Assembly (NCBI GenBank): GCA_023053575.1
Contig: JAKZAP010000004.1
Location: forward strand, 18,301,624 to 18,365,623
Direction of reading: 5' to 3'
DNA from: Branchinecta lynchi
Lineage: Eukaryota; Arthropoda; Branchiopoda; Anostraca; Branchinectidae
DNA: 64,000 bases
This document shows positions 37,501 through 49,873 of the stretch, piece by piece (within the stretch, counting starts at the first letter, position 1; each line of letters begins with the position of its first letter). Under the pieces are notes generated by a model. It had not been told where the DNA came from and did not search any database. It saw nothing but the letters and a program-made list of their open reading frames with translations. The position numbers and the translations under genes were made by a program.

Positions 37501-40500
37501 AAATTTACAAAAGCCTTATGAGAATCAGTAAGCCGCGCAGCGGAGAAGAAAAGAGACTTTCAAGATGGCTGACAAGACAAAAGAGACATAATTCGACATG
37601 GCGTCAACCTGTCATCTATTATGATGTTTATGTAAAGCTAGACGCTGAACAGTTCGTCCGGACAGATGAGCTCAAGCGACTTGAGCATCCCCATGAGCGT
37701 TTCAAATTGATTTTTAGTGAAATGTACTGCAAAGTTAAAAGTTTGTCAGCCTTTGACAAGCTTGGCTTGCTATAGCCTACTCAGATTTACAAATTCAGAG
37801 GCAAACTTCTGCCTAGCCAAACTATCGAGCTGCATAAGACCCCAAAATCAGAAGGAGCCCCCGAGTCGAAGTGGTTAATATAAAAATTAGAATATGTAAA
37901 AAGGTACAGTTGATTTTCATTTTCAAGTCTGCTTAGGCCTACCTATTTTCTAAAATCAACATTAAACACAAAAAGGATAAAGGTTTTCTTGCTAACTTAC
38001 CATAAAGGGGGCTCCGACGTCTTACGCCATGGTCTCTACTTAATATATCTTGTTAAATTACAATCAGCACCACGGCTACTTAATAATGCCATCACAAACC
38101 CAAAGGCCGTGGAAAATAATTGTTCCCTCCATATATTATCGTCCTTATTTGTAGAGAGAGCCCCAGGTAGAGACAAAAGTAAACAGGTGTCTTTTAATCT
38201 ACTAAAAACTGGAAGTTCCCCTCGTCTTTCGCCTACCATCTGGTGTCCTGGTCAGCGTTTCTTTAGGAGGTTTAGGAGAGAGAGGAAATCGCTCTTTAAC
38301 TCGGTATAAACTCGGCTACTGAAGGAAATCCAGGTGTTATAGTAGCTTCTAATCAACTCTCTTACCCAGTCGCAGATCCCTTTTTATCCAGAAAATCTGG
38401 AAATATCAACCCAAACGACATTCGATTCTTCATCGTTTCCACCAAGACATTGTTCAGACGGGAAGACCGGTTTTAAGATATGCTTCGCTGTTCTCATTAA
38501 AGTCTAAATGTCGAAAACACAATTAGAAGGTGGTGTTAATTTTATGAAGTATTTGGGGCATGGAATACCCCCGATATGGGTTCTTCCACTCTGGCCTGGA
38601 GTAGCCTAACGATTTTTGAGAACTAATCGCAGAATTTTGCATATAGGATCCAACTCGAACACCAAGAAATGTAACACCCCTCGAGTTTACTCTGTGGCAG
38701 GCCTGTTCTTACTTCGGGAGCATTCTAAACGACCTCTTTATCTATCACCGACTCATCTGAGGAATGATCATTCATGCAACTTGGATCATTTTACTATAAT
38801 TACCGTCAGGAAGCCACTTACGAACTCCGGAGAGCAGTGGCGAGACACTGCATCTTGAAACTCAGAAATGTGCAAATCCGTAATCCCTTCGGATACTCTA
38901 TATCAATCAGCAAGAGCAACAAGACTAGTAATAGGAGACCAGCTTAATAACGCTGCTAATATGATGAAGGGAGAGCTCTTCAAGAGCTAGGGTGTATTCA
39001 ACATGTCCTAGCATAGGCTCGTTGCCAATCAACCAGTTGGACAGTGATCAGATAAACATCTAAGAACATTGGGAGTGGAACACTGACCTGGTGCTGGACA
39101 CCCTTTCACAATTGCGCAACGCAAGAAGACTATCAGACAACAAATAATGAATACTCCTGGAGGCCAAGCTGACTGGGAAACGTATACAGCCTGACTAGGA
39201 CCCTTGATACAGGTCAGATAAATTGACCCTTGATACAGGTCAGATAAATTAAGTTATATTATTTTTGTTAGATTTATAGGGTACGTAGTTGTTGTAATTA
39301 TAGTAAAATTTTTAACAAGCACTACATGCTCGAATTGTTTTTCTCCACAGTGCTTGTGTCATCTCTTTGTATTTTTGTGTAAAATTAGAAAAACTTGAAC
39401 TGAACTTGACCCAAATATCGCATCCTAAGCATGTTTGAATACAACAAAGAATGAGCCTGAAGGCCGTAGGATATAATCGGGGGTCCGCTGACTACTCACT
39501 CGAATTACTCGCGTTCATCCCGTGCCTCATTCAACTGATGTGACAATTCCTTCTGACACAGGGTTTTCTGGATTCTTGAGTTGCATGCCAGGCCGACGGT
39601 ATGGCTAGATCAAGCCATTCCAATGTAACGTAATAATCATGGTATCTTCTGGGAACATAACGAAACTGATTTTCAGCAGTTCTTGCATCCCCACTGGGCA
39701 ACGGAGAAAAGTTACAACTAAAACCCATTGTGCTTTTAGATACTACTTTGACAAATGTCGAGACATGGCTTACATTAAGAGTGAGCCATCTTTTCCTGTT
39801 ATAATCCAGGTGAAAAATTCTTTGCCAGGAAAAACGAAACGAAATTCCGAATAACTTTCTTCCTATTAAAATACAAATACCCCTACATCAAATAAAACGC
39901 CACTAACCATCGTTCCTTTCTAAGACGCTTGCACGCCATCTAAAGAGCTCGACGTGCACTAACCAACAAGAATAGACGTTCAAAACTGACGGCAGATGGC
40001 GAAGCCTGCTAATTTGGCCGCCTGTTTCTTTACATTTCGAATTAAATCGGGGTTAAACAAGTGAAACTGGAGAAGTGGTAATCAACGTGATACGATAGAT
40101 TGGAAATTTCGCAGAGGTAGACTAGAAATTTCAATGGGCACTAACTGCTGCGTGAAATCGCACCGCGCTTCCAAATCAAATTTGGAATACCAAATTCTCG
40201 AAAACTGTGCAAAAAGAAACGTGTTGGAGATTAGTTGAGGCAGAATAATTCTGACAATATGAGTTGCCATTTTGGAATACTGAGTTCTGGAACAAAATCA
40301 GCTTCAGAAATTAGTTTATCTCTAAACAACCTGCTTTCCTGTGTGCGTAAAGGGCAAATTTTAATTAGTTACACACAAATTATGTAACTAGCGCTTTAAA
40401 GGGATTTCCCTTACTTGAATTTGCATTCCCTGGGCTGTTCAAATTCAACTGGGAAGATTAATTCTATACAGACTACTCCTGGTTTTCTAAAAAGATGGGT

Positions 40501-43009
40501 GGTAATTCGCCGGGCGCAAGAATTAAACTGGTTCCTTCAGTCCTTCATGGAATCGGCCTGATAAATAACTATTAGCAGCGCATTAAAAAGCAGAACAAGG
40601 AAAAAGGTACCTTGAGGAAAGTTACGCTACAGCGAGCTGAAGATCCATGACACGCGATACGCTTTATCAGGAACAAGGCTGGCCGTGAATTTGGTTTTCA
40701 ACAAAAATACTTCGACTGACGCCACATATGTCACGAGCTTGGTTGGCTATACCATGCAGTTGACAAAAAACAGATACTTTTTGGCGAGAAACCAGTTTCC
40801 AGACAAAGCTGAATTCCCGATTTATACTTCAGTTGCTGCGTCGAATCTTCTGGTTATCTTCTTTCTGAGAAATGCTACTGGCTATAGGCTGTACAATTTA
40901 GAAAGAATATTTTACTCTCCACAATCCAAGACAACACCGAGAGAGTTGTATGTTAGGTTTAGGTCAGGTTTAGGTTTACCAGCACAGACTCTGAAGCATT
41001 GGTTCCAGTTCCAAACAAATTCATTACCTCGCCGGTTTAGAAAAAGGTCGTGTCTCAGATGTCTCATTTCAAGTCCGGACAGGATCCGACGAATCGGGGG
41101 GGGGGGGGGGGGGGGGGGTCGGAGGGGAGAACCGGAAATTGTGTGAAACTCTCAGAGTGGAGCGATCGGGATGAAACTTGGTGCGAAGGACAAGCACACG
41201 CTTTAGATACATCACTGACAGGACTGGACCGGATTCGAACACAGTGGGGGCAGGTGGAAGGGGGTTCCGGAATTCTGGCGGTCCGTAGTTAATGTACTTC
41301 CAGGTGGACTAGGACGATCTCAGGGACCCGACCAGATTAACTTGGAAATAGTTGCTTGACCGACCTAGCTATCGCGGGGGGAGGGGGGGACGGCAGAATA
41401 AGGAAATTAGTAGCATGCATAACTTTCGAATGGATTATCGGATCTTAAAGCACAATAGACACTTCTAATGCTTACTTTGTATTATATGCTTCACAAATAA
41501 ACATTTCCGACTTCCTTTAGAAGGCGCTACGAAAATCGGTCGTTTTTTTGTTATCCCTTGTCTTTACCTCTCTGCGGCATTTCGACGATCCAAATCTTAG
41601 TAGCTGGGATATCGTGGCAGGAAATTCAAAAACTCCCAGCAATGCTTGATAGAAAAGGATATATTTGAGATGTCACCAAAGGTCAAGCCGCAGATGCAGT
41701 TTACCTGATTGTTCTAGTGTTTCATCAGAAGTTCCATGGCTTAAAATGCCTATTAAAAGTTTTTCTTTGTGGAATAGTGTTGTGAAGCTTGATTAACTTG
41801 CTTTATAAAATGTACCAGAATATGCAATAAGCTTATAAAAAATAACATAGCAACAAAAAACATTTAAAAACAAATAAGCTATTAAAATCTGAATTATACA
41901 AGCTGATTTATGCATAAAATAAAGATCTACTAAGTATTATAAGAAACATCACTTTTATCTTTGTCCAAGCTAGTAAATTGAGCATGTACTGGCCCAAAAA
42001 AATTATGCTTTGAAATATCACAGAGAGGAAACTGTTGAAAAAGCTGGTGATCTAGGGGGTAAGCATTGTTCCTAGGTTGTTACAGAGTGGGATTGGGGTA
42101 GTTTGATGTGCCCATTGGACTTTAACGAAACTTGGGGTCGGGGGGTCGGAGGGGAGAACCGGACATCTTGTGACACGCATAGAGTGGAGCGATCAGGATC
42201 AAACTTGGTGGGAAATACAGGCACAAGTCTTAGGTGCATCAGTGACAGAATCAGACCGTATTCGGGTACCGAGGGGGGGGGGGGGGAGAGAGAGCTGTAG
42301 GGGGTGTCCGGAATTCCGGTGATCGTGAGTTAAGGTACTTCCCGATGTGCTAGGACGATAAAACTATGCTGGAGCATCAGAGACTAGACATCATTGGGTT
42401 AGACATCGTCACTCTCCGATCCGACCATCCCTTAAAGAACTCATCTTAACCGCAAAGTACAAAAAATACTTTCAAGCAAAATTTACTTTTTCACGATTGC
42501 CATGAGCCCGTGATCCCTTTTGCCTCAAGGCTTTTGCTTAGAACTTAATTTTTAGCACCCTTAAAGTGCGCATCTCAAACGAACAGTAAAAAAAAAAAAA
42601 CTTTTTACCATCACTTCCATGCTCTGACCCAGCCTAGCAAGTTTGGCGCATCTTAACGCAAAAGGGAAAAAACAAAAATACATTTGACCATCACTTCCAT
42701 CTGACCCAGCCTTGCAAGTGCCATATGAGCTTCCAGCTCTTGTTTACTTTTCTCCAACTTTAACCGTGTTACCCTACTGATAATAGGATAGTAATATAAT
42801 GGTTGATTGATGGATAACCCGTAGACAATACTGAAGAGACGTCTAACACCGAATGACCGAATCAAGGAAGAAAATGTATGGTTGAATATTGCTGACTGTG
42901 ATAGCAGGAGCCTGCGCTAGCAGGCTATAGTAGTTTAAATGCATATCTTATACCACAAGGACCAAGGCATATCCAAAACCCAGTGACATAACTCAAGGAT
43001 ATTAAGAAC

Positions 43010-43339
43010 CAGGGTCGTCACGACTGTGGGGGGGGGGCACCCCCCAATGTTGTCGGCCAGTCGGTAAAAAATAACCGAGGTTCGCGACGCGATTGTTCGT
43101 CAAAACAGTTGCTTTTTTTTTTATGAAAACAGTCTGTTTTTCTGAAAATCGGTCGATTTTTTGTCAAAACAGTCGGTTTTACTGAAAATCAGTCGCCTTT
43201 TTTTTTCAAAACTGTCGTTTTTTTTCTTGAAAACAGTCATTTTTCTGCAAAAACAGTCGGTAAAAATTACCAGCCAGTCGGTAAATGCCTTTCCCCCCCC
43301 CCCCCACACCCCCAAACATTTTGACTAGTAACGCCTCTG
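43010..43339. mobile_element. hAT-like MITE with an internal CAGTCG minisatellite, copy B
   Basis: Counterpart of 30259-30585, with TSD TTAAGAAC at 43002-43009 and TTAAGGAC after the element. It differs mainly in the length of T and C runs. Confidence 0.75.
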
Positions 43340-43957
43340 TTAAGGACTACACATTGCCGTCTATTACCAAACGACCAAATCAGGAAAGAACTTTTGCAGT
43401 TAACTATTCCCTCTACTCTATAAACTGTATACCGGATAAGTTAAGTGAGAAACCCCCGTAAGTTTGATAGGCAAAAAGCATTCCACAGACCTCCACGCTC
43501 GCATTGGACGCATTGTCTCGCCGGAACTCCACCAGCTAAATTGTATTAAAGCGGACAAAGTTTACAACGTCTCTCGTAGGCGATAGTCCATTAAAACGTG
43601 AGAAATCGCAGACCATACAACTTAAGCTTCACATATTTATGACAACCCGTCCTTTGTTCCCAGACCATAAGGGTACAATAAAATCATCTACTGACCATCG
43701 AATGGGTCTGTCAATCCTAGATGGCGGGAATTTCGAATTTTTGCATAATCATAACTGGGACTCCCATGGAGATTCATAAGGATTGGGTTGAGCTATTTTA
43801 AAAATGCATGTGAAAATACCGGGAGTCCGAACCAAAGAATATTGGAAATGTGCATATTCCGTCGGTCGTAGACGAAATTACTCTGAAGGCTGCAATAAAT
43901 TGTCAGTGAATATAATCAAGGTACCCAAATAATCCTCAAACAAATAATTGTTAACAA

Positions 43958-46154
43958 AACAAGAGCTACGAGCTTATATGGCACTTGTTACGAGTAGGCA
44001 GAACAAGAAAGTAGATGAGAACGTCACAAAATACACACGCCATCCAAAAATGCGGTTCGGAATTCGGAAATAGAATATTTAGTTTCAACCACTTCTGAGC
44101 AGTTCCAGCATCGTCTCGATTATATCTGTAGCAAATACACATGACTGTTCAAACTTCCAAGTTTCAGCCGAATAAATCCACTCGTTTGATCCCTAGACTT
44201 GCTACATGATTTCCGGTACTCCCTCTATATCCCCCTACCTTGGCCGAATCTGGTTCGGACTAAAAAATGGACCATCTAAAGCATCTTTTTTTTATACCAT
44301 CTATCAAATAAGTCATCTAGGCTAGGGTATTATTATGCTCTCTCTAGAACCCACCCCCCTACCTTGGGCGAATCCGGCCCGGACGCCAAATAACAAATCT
44401 AGGCCGCGTAAACCCGGCACTGTCGAACTTGCATCTCATTCGGTCCATTTGTTTGGTTTTTGCGCATGTCAAAAGTTTCCGTCCCCCCCCCCGCCCAATT
44501 CCCCCAACCGTGGTCGCATATCCTTCGACCGGATATTTTAGACGTCGAGGCCATCGGTTCTGATCACCCACTAAGTTTCACTCGAATCAGAACACTCGTT
44601 CGCAATTTATAGAAGTCAATTTCCATATTTGTCTTCCCTCGCTCCCCAAAAATGCTCGGATCTAGGAACGGAAGTTTCCGGGTGTACGTTGGGTCAGGTT
44701 CTTAAGTTAATTAAGTCGGGTCGCTAATATGCCTGCAAAGTTTCGTTGTCTTAGTACATCTGGAACTATTCTAACTCGCGACTACCGGAATTCCAGGAAA
44801 CCCCCTCCAACTCCCCCACATAGCCCCGAAACCGCCTGGCTCCGTCAATTTCGTATCTAGGCCTAATGCTTATTCTCTCCATTAAGTTCCGTCCCAATCC
44901 CTCTGTTTTTAGCGTATCTTGACTTTTCCGGTCCCCCCCCCCATCCCCCACAGGTATCGGACCCGACCCGGACTTGACACTGAACCTCCGAGGCGATAGC
45001 TCTTTGCACCAGACAAGTTTCATTCAAATCCGATCAGCCGTTAAAAAGTTATGCACGCCACTAGATTCCGGACTCCCCATCCATCCACTCCCCCCACCGA
45101 TGGTCGAATCGAGGAAATGGCTATTCTCAAGTCAATCTGTTCGGATCCCTGACATACCTGCCAAGTTTCATCGCCCTAGCACATCAGGAAGTCTGTCGAA
45201 CTCGCGGGATCGCTAGAAATCCGGACCCCCAGCCAAATTCCCCCACAGTGCCCGGATCCGGTCCGGTTATGTCAATAACGTATCTAGGACTTATGCTTGT
45301 TCTTCCCACCAAGTTTAATCCCGATCCCTCCATTCTAAGCGTTTCTCAAGATTTCCGGTTCCCTCCTCCAGCTCCCCCCAGTGTCATCGGATCCGGCCCG
45401 GACTTACAGTGGGACGTCTTAGACACGAGGTCATCCTAAATACCAACTTTCATCAAGATCCGATCACTCGTTCGCAAGTTAAGAATACCTCAAATTTTGG
45501 CTTCCCCCTCCCCCCCCCCCCCCCCGATGGTCGGATCGGGGAAGTGACTATTTCCTATTTGATCTGGTCGGGTCCCTGACATGCCTGCCAATTTTCATCG
45601 TCCCAGCACATCAGGAAGCACCGAACTCGCGGGATCACTAGAAATTCGGACTTCTCCCCCCCCCCCAACTCCGCCAAAGTGAGCGGATCCGTTCCGGTTA
45701 TATTAGTCACGTATCTAGGACTTGTGCTTGTACTTTCCACCAAGTTTCGTCCTTATCTCTCCACTCTAAGTGTTTTCCAAGATTTCCGGTTTGCCCCTCC
45801 AACTCCCCCCAATGTCACCGGATCCGGTCTGTATTTAAAATGGAGCATCTGAGACACGCGTTCCTTCTACATATCAAGTTTCATTAAGATCCGATCACCC
45901 GTTCGTAAGCTAAAAATATCTAATTTTTCCTAATTTTTCCGGATTCCCCCTCCCTCCACTCCCCTCCAGATGGTCGGATCCGGGAAGCGACTATTTCTAA
46001 TTTAATCTGGTCCAGTCCCTGATGTGCCTGCCAAGTTTCATCGTTCTAGCTTATCTGGAAGTGCCCAAACTAGCAAAACCGGGACCGACAGCCCGACTGA
46101 CGGACAGAAATTACAATCGCTATATGGCACTTGGCCGAAGGGCAAGTGCCATAA
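43958..46154 (+). mobile_element. Satellite-bearing non-autonomous element, copy in block B
   Basis: Counterpart of 31204-33426, with the same starting AACAAGAGCTACGAGCT and the same terminal TATGGCACTTG/CAAGTGCCATA hairpin. It lacks many of the one-base insertions seen in copy A. Confidence 0.7.
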
Positions 46155-46856
46155 AAACCCTTTACCGTAAGTTCCATATTCACTTGATTGTGGTATTCAT
46201 TCTTTTCGTCCGGTTCCGCCTTAAAATACGAGTATTAAATAAAAGATGAAAATCTATTTTTAGTTGATGAAAATCAGAAAGAAGATGAAAATCTATTTTC
46301 GCCTTAAAGAACACCTTAATGAAGAGTACCAAGTATCATCACTATCTGTATGACTTCCGTTAACATTGCCTGCAGAAAACCCAATCCAAATACGAAACAG
46401 TGTTTCCCAGCTATGATTTTTGATCCATTTTGCATCTGTCCTTATTTCAGTACCGAAAATTTTTAGAAATGAACAAATGTCTCCAATCAAACCTTCTTCT
46501 AGAATATTTATTAACCAGTTAAGCCCAAACGTATATCTAGAAGAAAGTCCAATACGATCCGGCCAGCGCTGTACAAGATTTGAACGAATTGCGCTTTTTG
46601 TCTTGGATTCTGCATGTGCAAACCTCCAGAAATGAACATCCCTATTTTGAAAACGTCACGCTCAAAAGAAGAATTCTCTCCGTGGCCATGTCTGTAAATG
46701 CATTGTCCTTGGTGTGTTCAAGTACGGTTTCACTGCTCAGGTGTGCTTTAACAGACGAGTATTAAATAAAAGATGAAATCTATTTCAGTATCTACTGCAC
46801 TTTGATAATAAGATAAGCTTATTTAGATAAGCAAGTCTAAAAAAATGTGTAGCCTG

Positions 46857-47385
46857 CAATTTAGGTCATACATACTACTGATTGATTTTTTACGATACGA
46901 TTAGACTGATTATATGAATTCTGAAATGATTTTGACTAGTGTTGTTTTGCATCGTCTTCTTATATTCAAACAATATTTACAACGGATACGTCAGCTACGA
47001 TTCTTGATCAGCGATATTTCGGGCCTTCTTGGCAAGGGTCCTCTTCAGGCTGTCAATCTTCTGGGTCAACGTCGGGGAAGGAAACAAACCTGTAATAAAC
47101 TCCACCATGTGTGCAATAACTCCATCATGTGTGCAATAATAATTTATTACAGGTTTGTTTCCTTCCTTGACGTTGACCCAGAAGATTGACAGCCTGACGA
47201 GGACCCTTGCCAAGAAGGCCCGAAATATCGCTGACGAAGAATCGTAGCTGACGTATCCGTTGTAAACATTGTTTGAATATAAGATGATGATGCAAAACAA
47301 CACTATTCAAAATCATTTCAGAATTCATATAATCAGTCTAATCGTATCGTAAAAAATCAATCAGTAGTATGTATGACCTAAATTG
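46857..47385. mobile_element. 529-bp palindrome (foldback element), arms about 243 bp
   Basis: The left arm 46857-47099 and right arm 47143-47385 are inverted copies, with about nine mismatches by eye and no indel. They enclose a 43-bp loop that holds two tandem 20-bp units of type ACTCCAYCATGTGTGCAATA. The outer end is CAATTTAGGTCATACATACT. Internal blocks ACGGATACGTCAGCTACG and CCTTGCCAAGAAGGCCCGAA are shared with 5680-5862. There is no coding capacity. The structure is that of a foldback/long-TIR transposon; a Penelope-like-element remnant is an alternative because of the ribozyme-like core. Confidence 0.85.
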
Positions 47386-49873
47386 TTGCAACAACGGCTA
47401 CGAGGAGTAATGTCATAAGACCTTAGAAACGTCAAATCAAGGGGAAGTCTTTGCTGTTTTACTGCATCTTTCAAGTTGTTACGCTGCCGTATAAATTGAT
47501 AGCGATGTCGTTTTGTTCATGGTTCTTTCTTATTTACTTTGTATACCCCTGAACTGTTCGAAGAAGAATCAACAATAATAATGACAATTACACCAATAAT
47601 GTTTGGTGCACACGTATAAATAAACAAACAATAATAAATAAATACAAAAATTATCTACTTAGCTTAATAATTAATTACCCTCACAATCGCTAAGTGTTCG
47701 GGAGCTCAAATAGCGCTAAGTTTGGTATTTCCGATTACAAGCGACAATCCATGTATGGCTACTTTTCTAAGCAGTCACATAAAGAGGGTAGACTATGAGG
47801 ACTAAGGTTATTAAACCTTAGAAACGTCAGATCAAGGGAACATCCGTCACCGTCAGAATTTTGGGGACATACTGGACCACTAAATTTCCGATAACGAGAC
47901 TCCTGCAAAAATAGCTACAAGAGATCCGTCAGTCACGGAGAATCGAAAATTTCCAGGAATGTTTCCTCGTGTTATCCAATTCCACCAAGACGAAGAAATC
48001 AGCTGAGGCAGTTCGCCAACAGCAACAGTCTAACAAGCATCTGTTTCTCTTTAATAGTATCGTAACAAGATAGCTCACTCAGACAGGTTGAATACAAGCT
48101 CATTATCGTCTACAACCGAAAAAATGTAGTTGTGGTTCAACCCTTCCCAACCACACATTTATTAGATTGGGTGTTTGACAGTAAAGGTGTCGCAGTTCAA
48201 TGTGAAATAAGGGATGAGGTGGGTCTTTTCAGGATCATTTTCTCACAGGAGCCTGTGAAAAACTGTGCAAATGTTGAGAGAATGGTTGTGTTAAAGATAA
48301 GATAATTTGCTAGATAACATAGAAAATAGATGTCAATGGCCTGAGCCATGAAATTCGTCATTTTGGTACGAATGAAACTGAACTTAACTTATTTCGTCAA
48401 TCTACAATGAAGAAGCGAAAAGGAAACAATTTGGAAACATTTTGAACAAAAAAATTCGTCATTCTGGAATGAATAAAATTAAAATGAGTTTATCAATCAA
48501 TTCATCAATTTACAATGTACAAAGCGAAAAGGAAAAGTTCTAGTCACTTCGAATCTGGTATACGGGGAAAACTCCTTCGGCAACTAAAAAACGTTATACG
48601 CCACATGCCAAGATTGATGTCGTAAAATCTAGCTGCTATAAACAGGCTTTCGTCTCTAAATTTTGGCAAACATCTTGGCAAGAAATGCAACTTAATTCCT
48701 AACAATGAAAACGAAAAAAACCCAGCCAATGTGGTAGGTTGAAGCGTAGATTTCGGACAAGGAACAACAACCACGGGGACACGCTCTACCATCCAGCACG
48801 AATTTTGCACCCGGATGCGGACTCGTGTTCGCGCGGGGATGTTCAGGGTCAAGTAGCGAAAAATCTCAATTCGCGCCATATCAACTCCCATGTTGACGTT
48901 TTTCGACGCCGCCTAGCGACAACTGTCGCGTTTTGTGGATATTTTGCTTTAGGTCCAACGTCTCTTATTTTTTGAAATCCCGTCCTCCACCACGTCAATC
49001 TCTTGCATTCAAAGTAACGCATTGAGTAGGCATTGAAGAGATTCGATGCTTCTGCGAAAGTACACTGACAACAAAACAATAAATTCATTCAAGTATTTTA
49101 GAGGGTTGGCAGATCCATTAACAAATCTGAGAATCCCCCGCTAATGCACCATTTTCTGACTCACTGGAGCTTTAATCTTCACAGGAGTCTGCTGGTCACG
49201 CCAGACTGATGGTTTACAAAGTGCCGAAGTAATTGTCAATCGAGAAGGCGGCAAAACCCAGCCGCCATGAAACCAATAACCACCAAAGTGAAACATGGTG
49301 AATCAATCCCCAGGTATGTTACAATCGTGGGTAGTCTCAGCGTGACTACCGACGCACCGGATGAAACAAGGTGTGCGGCAACAGTCCGAAAATTCGAAGT
49401 ATACATAGAGAAGAATCCGACCCCCTGCAAAATCCCAAGATTCTATGCCTTAGCGTGCTTTCAGGAATTCAGGTTAGGGGGAGTGACCGACTCCCCTCAG
49501 GTTCCCACCGTTCAAATTTAAAGGCCACCTGAAAGGTTTGAATCAATCACTGTGCATGTTGTAATGGTGATGGTCTCAGCGTGAGTTTCCACGCCCCGGA
49601 TAAAACAAGGTGATCGTTTATTTTCTTTATAAAGTGGAGAATACCTGAACCATCGATTATTTAATACTTTCATTAAAAGTAGCGACTTTTGTCGGTTTTG
49701 GGATGCATAAGAGACAATTGTTTGCTTGACTGACTTCTTTTGATAAAGAAAAATATTATCGAAAAGATCCTAGTATCAACCGCGATAAGAATTACCCTAG
49801 TTGTCCCGAACTTATCCAAGTCTCCCGGTCAGTCACGATCGTTTAACGGTAGATAGGGGCACCCCCTAACACA
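47386..49873. other. Intronic stretch with small diverged duplications
   Basis: CCTTAGAAACGTCARATCAA occurs at about 47423 and 47816. An AAGTTGTTACGCTGCC block with following sequence at 47474 resembles 22827-22930. Two imperfect tandem units lie at 48352-48426 and 48453-48535 (ends AATTCGTCAT and GCGAAAAGGAAA). Diverged copies starting GAATCAATC and ending AAACAAGGTG lie at 49300-49373 and 49540-49612. No recognisable gene; short open frames here have no known domain. Confidence 0.55.

Larger units (their letters stand above)
34501..47105 (+). repeat. 12.6-kb duplicated block, copy B (start of second contig)
   Basis: Near-identical to 21762-34400 and containing the same series of repeats. 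Its first bases after the gap match 21762 exactly. Past 47105 the sequence continues into the right arm of the palindrome and then into DNA unique to this side. Differences from copy A are mostly single-base indels in homopolymers. Confidence 0.95.

Noticed and set aside
24661..37775. Possible gene at 24661-24888, open for 122 codons in the second copy (37407-37775)
   Set aside because: The frame differs between the two near-identical copies because of a single-base indel, and the peptide shows no domain. This looks like random open sequence.
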